Of a stretch of DNA of 64,000 nt, positions 61,812 to 64,000 are shown in pieces. Under the pieces are notes generated by a model that saw only the letters and a program-made list of their open reading frames with translations, made no database searches and was not told where the DNA came from. This DNA is from Lachnospiraceae bacterium (GTDB lineage Bacteria; Bacillota; Clostridia; Lachnospirales; Lachnospiraceae), in assembly GCA_024687205.1 (NCBI GenBank), contig JAILES010000027.1:1-64000 (forward strand), in the 5' to 3' direction. A program made the position numbers and the translations under genes. Each line of letters starts with the position of its first letter. Position 1 is the stretch's first letter.

Positions 61812-64000
61812 ATGAGGGTAATACCCAAAAGAACAAAGGTAAGACTGGAATTATTCAAGGGCGTTGAGGTAATAGATGTCCTTGTAGGCTCAGCCGGTCT
61901 GGCACTGGCAGTTTCGGTCTTCCTGTCCAACCTTCCCGGACACTTCCTGCTGTCAATGATAATCGCTATCCTTACAGTGGGTATGGTCATCCCCCTGGGA
62001 GATGACAAGGGTTATCTGTTCCTGTTCTATCTGCTGAAATACCTGGGCAGAAAGAGAGTGTTCAAAAAGAAGAACGCGAAGGATGACGGTACCCCAAAGA
62101 AAAAAGGGATCCTGGATGCGATCCTGCCCAGCGCGGATTTTTCCATAGAAGATATCACACCCTTTACCGGTATAGACGGGAAGTTCATCGAATACGGTTC
62201 GGCATACAGTGCCGTGGTACTCAGCATTCCTTCCGTGGAGTTCCGTTTCTTCAGTGAAATGAGACAGGATTCCGTAATAGACCGTTGTTTTGCAGCCGTA
62301 CTCCGTACGGCTTCACTTGATGAAATGATAAATCTTGTAAAGATAGACAGACCTGTCATTTACGATGACTTCATCAAGAATGAGCACAAGAAGATCAATG
62401 ACCTGAAGGAAGCATATCTGAACGGACTGCTTGAAGAAGAGGAACTGACCATCAGAGTCGGTATAATCTATGACCGTATCGCCCAGCTGGAGACTTTTGA
62501 TTATAAGGAAAAGATATACCAGCCCCAGCATTATCTGATGTTCTGCTATAAGGACAGGGATTTCATACAGTCACAGATCGAAAATGCGATCCAGACATTT
62601 GCTACCAACAATATGGAATGCAAGCAGCTGGAAGGCAAGGAACTGGCAGTATTCCTGAAATATCAGTATGATATGGTGTTTGATGAGAGAGAAGTGGAAA
62701 AACTGGATCCTTCAGAGTGGATGGACTGGATACTTCCCGATACGATCAAATTCACTACCCGTACGGTTCAGTTTGATGATCTGATCACACATAATTTCCG
62801 CTTCAGGGATTATCCTACGATAGTAAGCAATGCCTGGGGTGCAGGTTTCTTTAACAAGATCGGTACCAGAGTGGTAATGAAGATGACACCGATCGAGAGA
62901 TATAAGGCGGTACGCCAGATCGACCAGTCCATCGATGAACTGAGGGAACAGGAATCAAGTACCGGCAAGACTTCCAAGATAATGGAAGTGGGAACCCATA
63001 TAGATACGCTGGCTGAAGTGCTGCGCCTCTTACAGGGTGAGAATGAAATACTCTTTAATGTATGTACCTTCGTACAGGCAAGGGATTATGAGCTTTCGGA
63101 GCACATGGCCGATGTGGAAGCCGGGAGAGCAGCTAAGGCGAAGGGATCTTCCTTCGGTTTCAAGAAGGAAGTGAGAAGGGAACTCGCCGAGGAAGGTTTC
63201 AAAGTAACGGATAATATGCTGCAGCAGTTTGAAGCCTATGCCTCAGCCATGCCCTCGGCTTATGATGCTTTCAAGAAATATCAGCGAGGTATCCATTCAT
63301 CCTCGGTGGCTGCCGTATTCCCCTATGTTTACAAGGCACTCTGTGATGCCAACGGACTCTTTGTGGGACAGAGCGGAGGAGTACCGGTATTCATAGACTT
63401 CTTCAGAAGAGACAGTGAGAGAGTCAACTCCAATACCGTCATCATCGGTAAGTCAGGTTCCGGTAAATCATATGCGACCAAGACCATACTTACCCAGCTG
63501 GCTGCGGAGAACAGTAAGATATTCATTCTCGACCCCGAGAATGAGTATACCAAGCTGGCAGCGAATATGGACGGTAAGATCATAGATGTTGGTACAGCTA
63601 CCCAGGGACGTCTTAATCCCTTCCATGTCATAACCGGACTTGCAGATGACGAGGGCAACGATGAAGAGGCAGCTGCCAACAGCTTCTCCACCCACCTGCA
63701 GTTCCTTGAGGAGTTCTACAGACAGATACTTCCCGGACTGGACGGGGAAATGCTGGAACTTCTGAACAACGTGACCACCCATGTATACCTTGACAGAAAT
63801 ATTGACAGTGATACGGATCTGAGCAAGCTGACGGCGGCGGATTTCCCGACCTTTGATGACCTGCATGAAAGAGTCCTGGATGAATACCAGACTACCGGAG
63901 AAGGTCACAGGAAGGAGCTGCTGGGTAAGCTGATAACGCATGTGAGCAAGTTTGCTACCGGAGGAAGAAACTCCGCACTCTGGAACGGTGAAGCTACCAT
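61812..64000 (+). CDS. PrgI-VirB4 fusion ATPase (3' end outside window)
   Basis: An open frame of at least 729 codons running off the right edge. The first about 80 residues begin MRVIPKRTKVRLELFKGVE and contain two TM helices, resembling the small PrgI protein of Gram-positive conjugation systems. From about residue 100 the sequence is VirB4-like, with Walker A VIIGKSGSGKSYATK near residue 543 and IFILDPENEYTKL following. VirB4 ATPases power pilus-less type IV channel assembly and substrate transfer. PrgI and VirB4 are separate genes in many Firmicutes elements. GGAGG at 61798-61802 precedes ATG 61812. The Walker B and C-terminus are not visible. Confidence 0.9.
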   Translation, partial: MRVIPKRTKVRLELFKGVEVIDVLVGSAGLALAVSVFLSNLPGHFLLSMIIAILTVGMVIPLGDDKGYLFLFYLLKYLGRKRVFKKKNAKDDGTPKKKGILDAILPSADFSIEDITPFTGIDGKFIEYGSAYSAVVLSIPSVEFRFFSEMRQDSVIDRCFAAVLRTASLDEMINLVKIDRPVIYDDFIKNEHKKINDLKEAYLNGLLEEEELTIRVGIIYDRIAQLETFDYKEKIYQPQHYLMFCYKDRDFIQSQIENAIQTFATNNMECKQLEGKELAVFLKYQYDMVFDEREVEKLDPSEWMDWILPDTIKFTTRTVQFDDLITHNFRFRDYPTIVSNAWGAGFFNKIGTRVVMKMTPIERYKAVRQIDQSIDELREQESSTGKTSKIMEVGTHIDTLAEVLRLLQGENEILFNVCTFVQARDYELSEHMADVEAGRAAKAKGSSFGFKKEVRRELAEEGFKVTDNMLQQFEAYASAMPSAYDAFKKYQRGIHSSSVAAVFPYVYKALCDANGLFVGQSGGVPVFIDFFRRDSERVNSNTVIIGKSGSGKSYATKTILTQLAAENSKIFILDPENEYTKLAANMDGKIIDVGTATQGRLNPFHVITGLADDEGNDEEAAANSFSTHLQFLEEFYRQILPGLDGEMLELLNNVTTHVYLDRNIDSDTDLSKLTAADFPTFDDLHERVLDEYQTTGEGHRKELLGKLITHVSKFATGGRNSALWNGEAT

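Noticed and set aside
53805..64000. Calling the region an integrative conjugative element
   Set aside because: No integrase, relaxase, attachment repeats or tRNA target are visible; the right end is missing, so only a type IV secretion gene set is supported.
1..64000. CRISPR array, rRNA, tRNA or insertion sequence
   Set aside because: No regularly spaced repeats with unique spacers, no transposase frame, and no recognisable tRNA or rRNA sequence was found on reading.

Overview
The window looks like chromosome of a Gram-positive clostridium, most likely Lachnospiraceae. The evidence is the SCIFF peptide and its radical SAM maturase at the left edge, the Firmicutes cluster murE-priA-def-fmt-rsmB-rlmN-prpC-prkC-rsgA-rpe, a MurE with the DNPR signature of meso-diaminopimelate enzymes, and strong AGGAGG-type ribosome binding sites. 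Genus is not resolved. Function calls were made by reading translated sequence and motifs, without database searches.

Layout. 1-4088: SCIFF (scfA, partial), scfB and a fused secDF ending at a strong terminator. 4089-4713: non-coding, with a large cloverleaf-like palindromic element and a cluster of alternating CGTGTC/GACACG motifs. 4714-10632: a very large secreted surface protein (GLUG-like repeats, a short leucine-rich segment, a class 3 lipase-like domain, a Glu/Pro linker and Ig-like domains). 10644-12140 (minus strand): a small conserved clostridial protein and a membrane-anchored trigger-factor-like foldase. 12298-16074: recJ, an acyltransferase-3-like membrane protein and a PfkB sugar-phosphate kinase. 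16335-31679: one long, tightly packed run starting with a phosphodiester glycosidase-like membrane protein and a degenerate Lgt-like protein, then the housekeeping cluster for cell wall, replication restart, protein N-terminus formation, rRNA modification and PASTA-kinase signalling.

31669-36600: a Na/phosphate symporter divergent from a PhoR-like kinase whose phospho-acceptor His is replaced by Lys, then a methionine-synthase activation-like gene and a helical protein of unknown function. 36630-41028: an aromatic amino-acid operon (pheA, DAHP synthase) behind a Phe-rich leader peptide and an intrinsic terminator, followed by a GH95 fucosidase-type gene. 41149-41272 holds a second cloverleaf palindrome. 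41310-47695: two related chemoreceptors, then a response regulator, a membrane protein and a LytS-type histidine kinase.

47773-51943: five unrecognised, charged, helical proteins. Some share a helical module and a basic C-terminal motif, and two of their transcription units share an upstream element. 52049-64000: a DUF1292-repeat protein, a STAS protein and a CPBP protease, then type IV secretion components translationally coupled to the protease: VirD4 coupling ATPase, a three-domain surface protein, two VirB6/TrbL-like proteins (the second with a long extra C-terminal region), and a PrgI-VirB4 fusion running off the right edge. No relaxase, integrase or attachment site is visible.

The most interesting possibility is that the type IV apparatus is a resident protein-export machine and that the neighbouring helical proteins are its substrates or partners. 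That is inference from proximity and shared motifs. The best-supported regulatory find is the Phe leader peptide with attenuator upstream of pheA.
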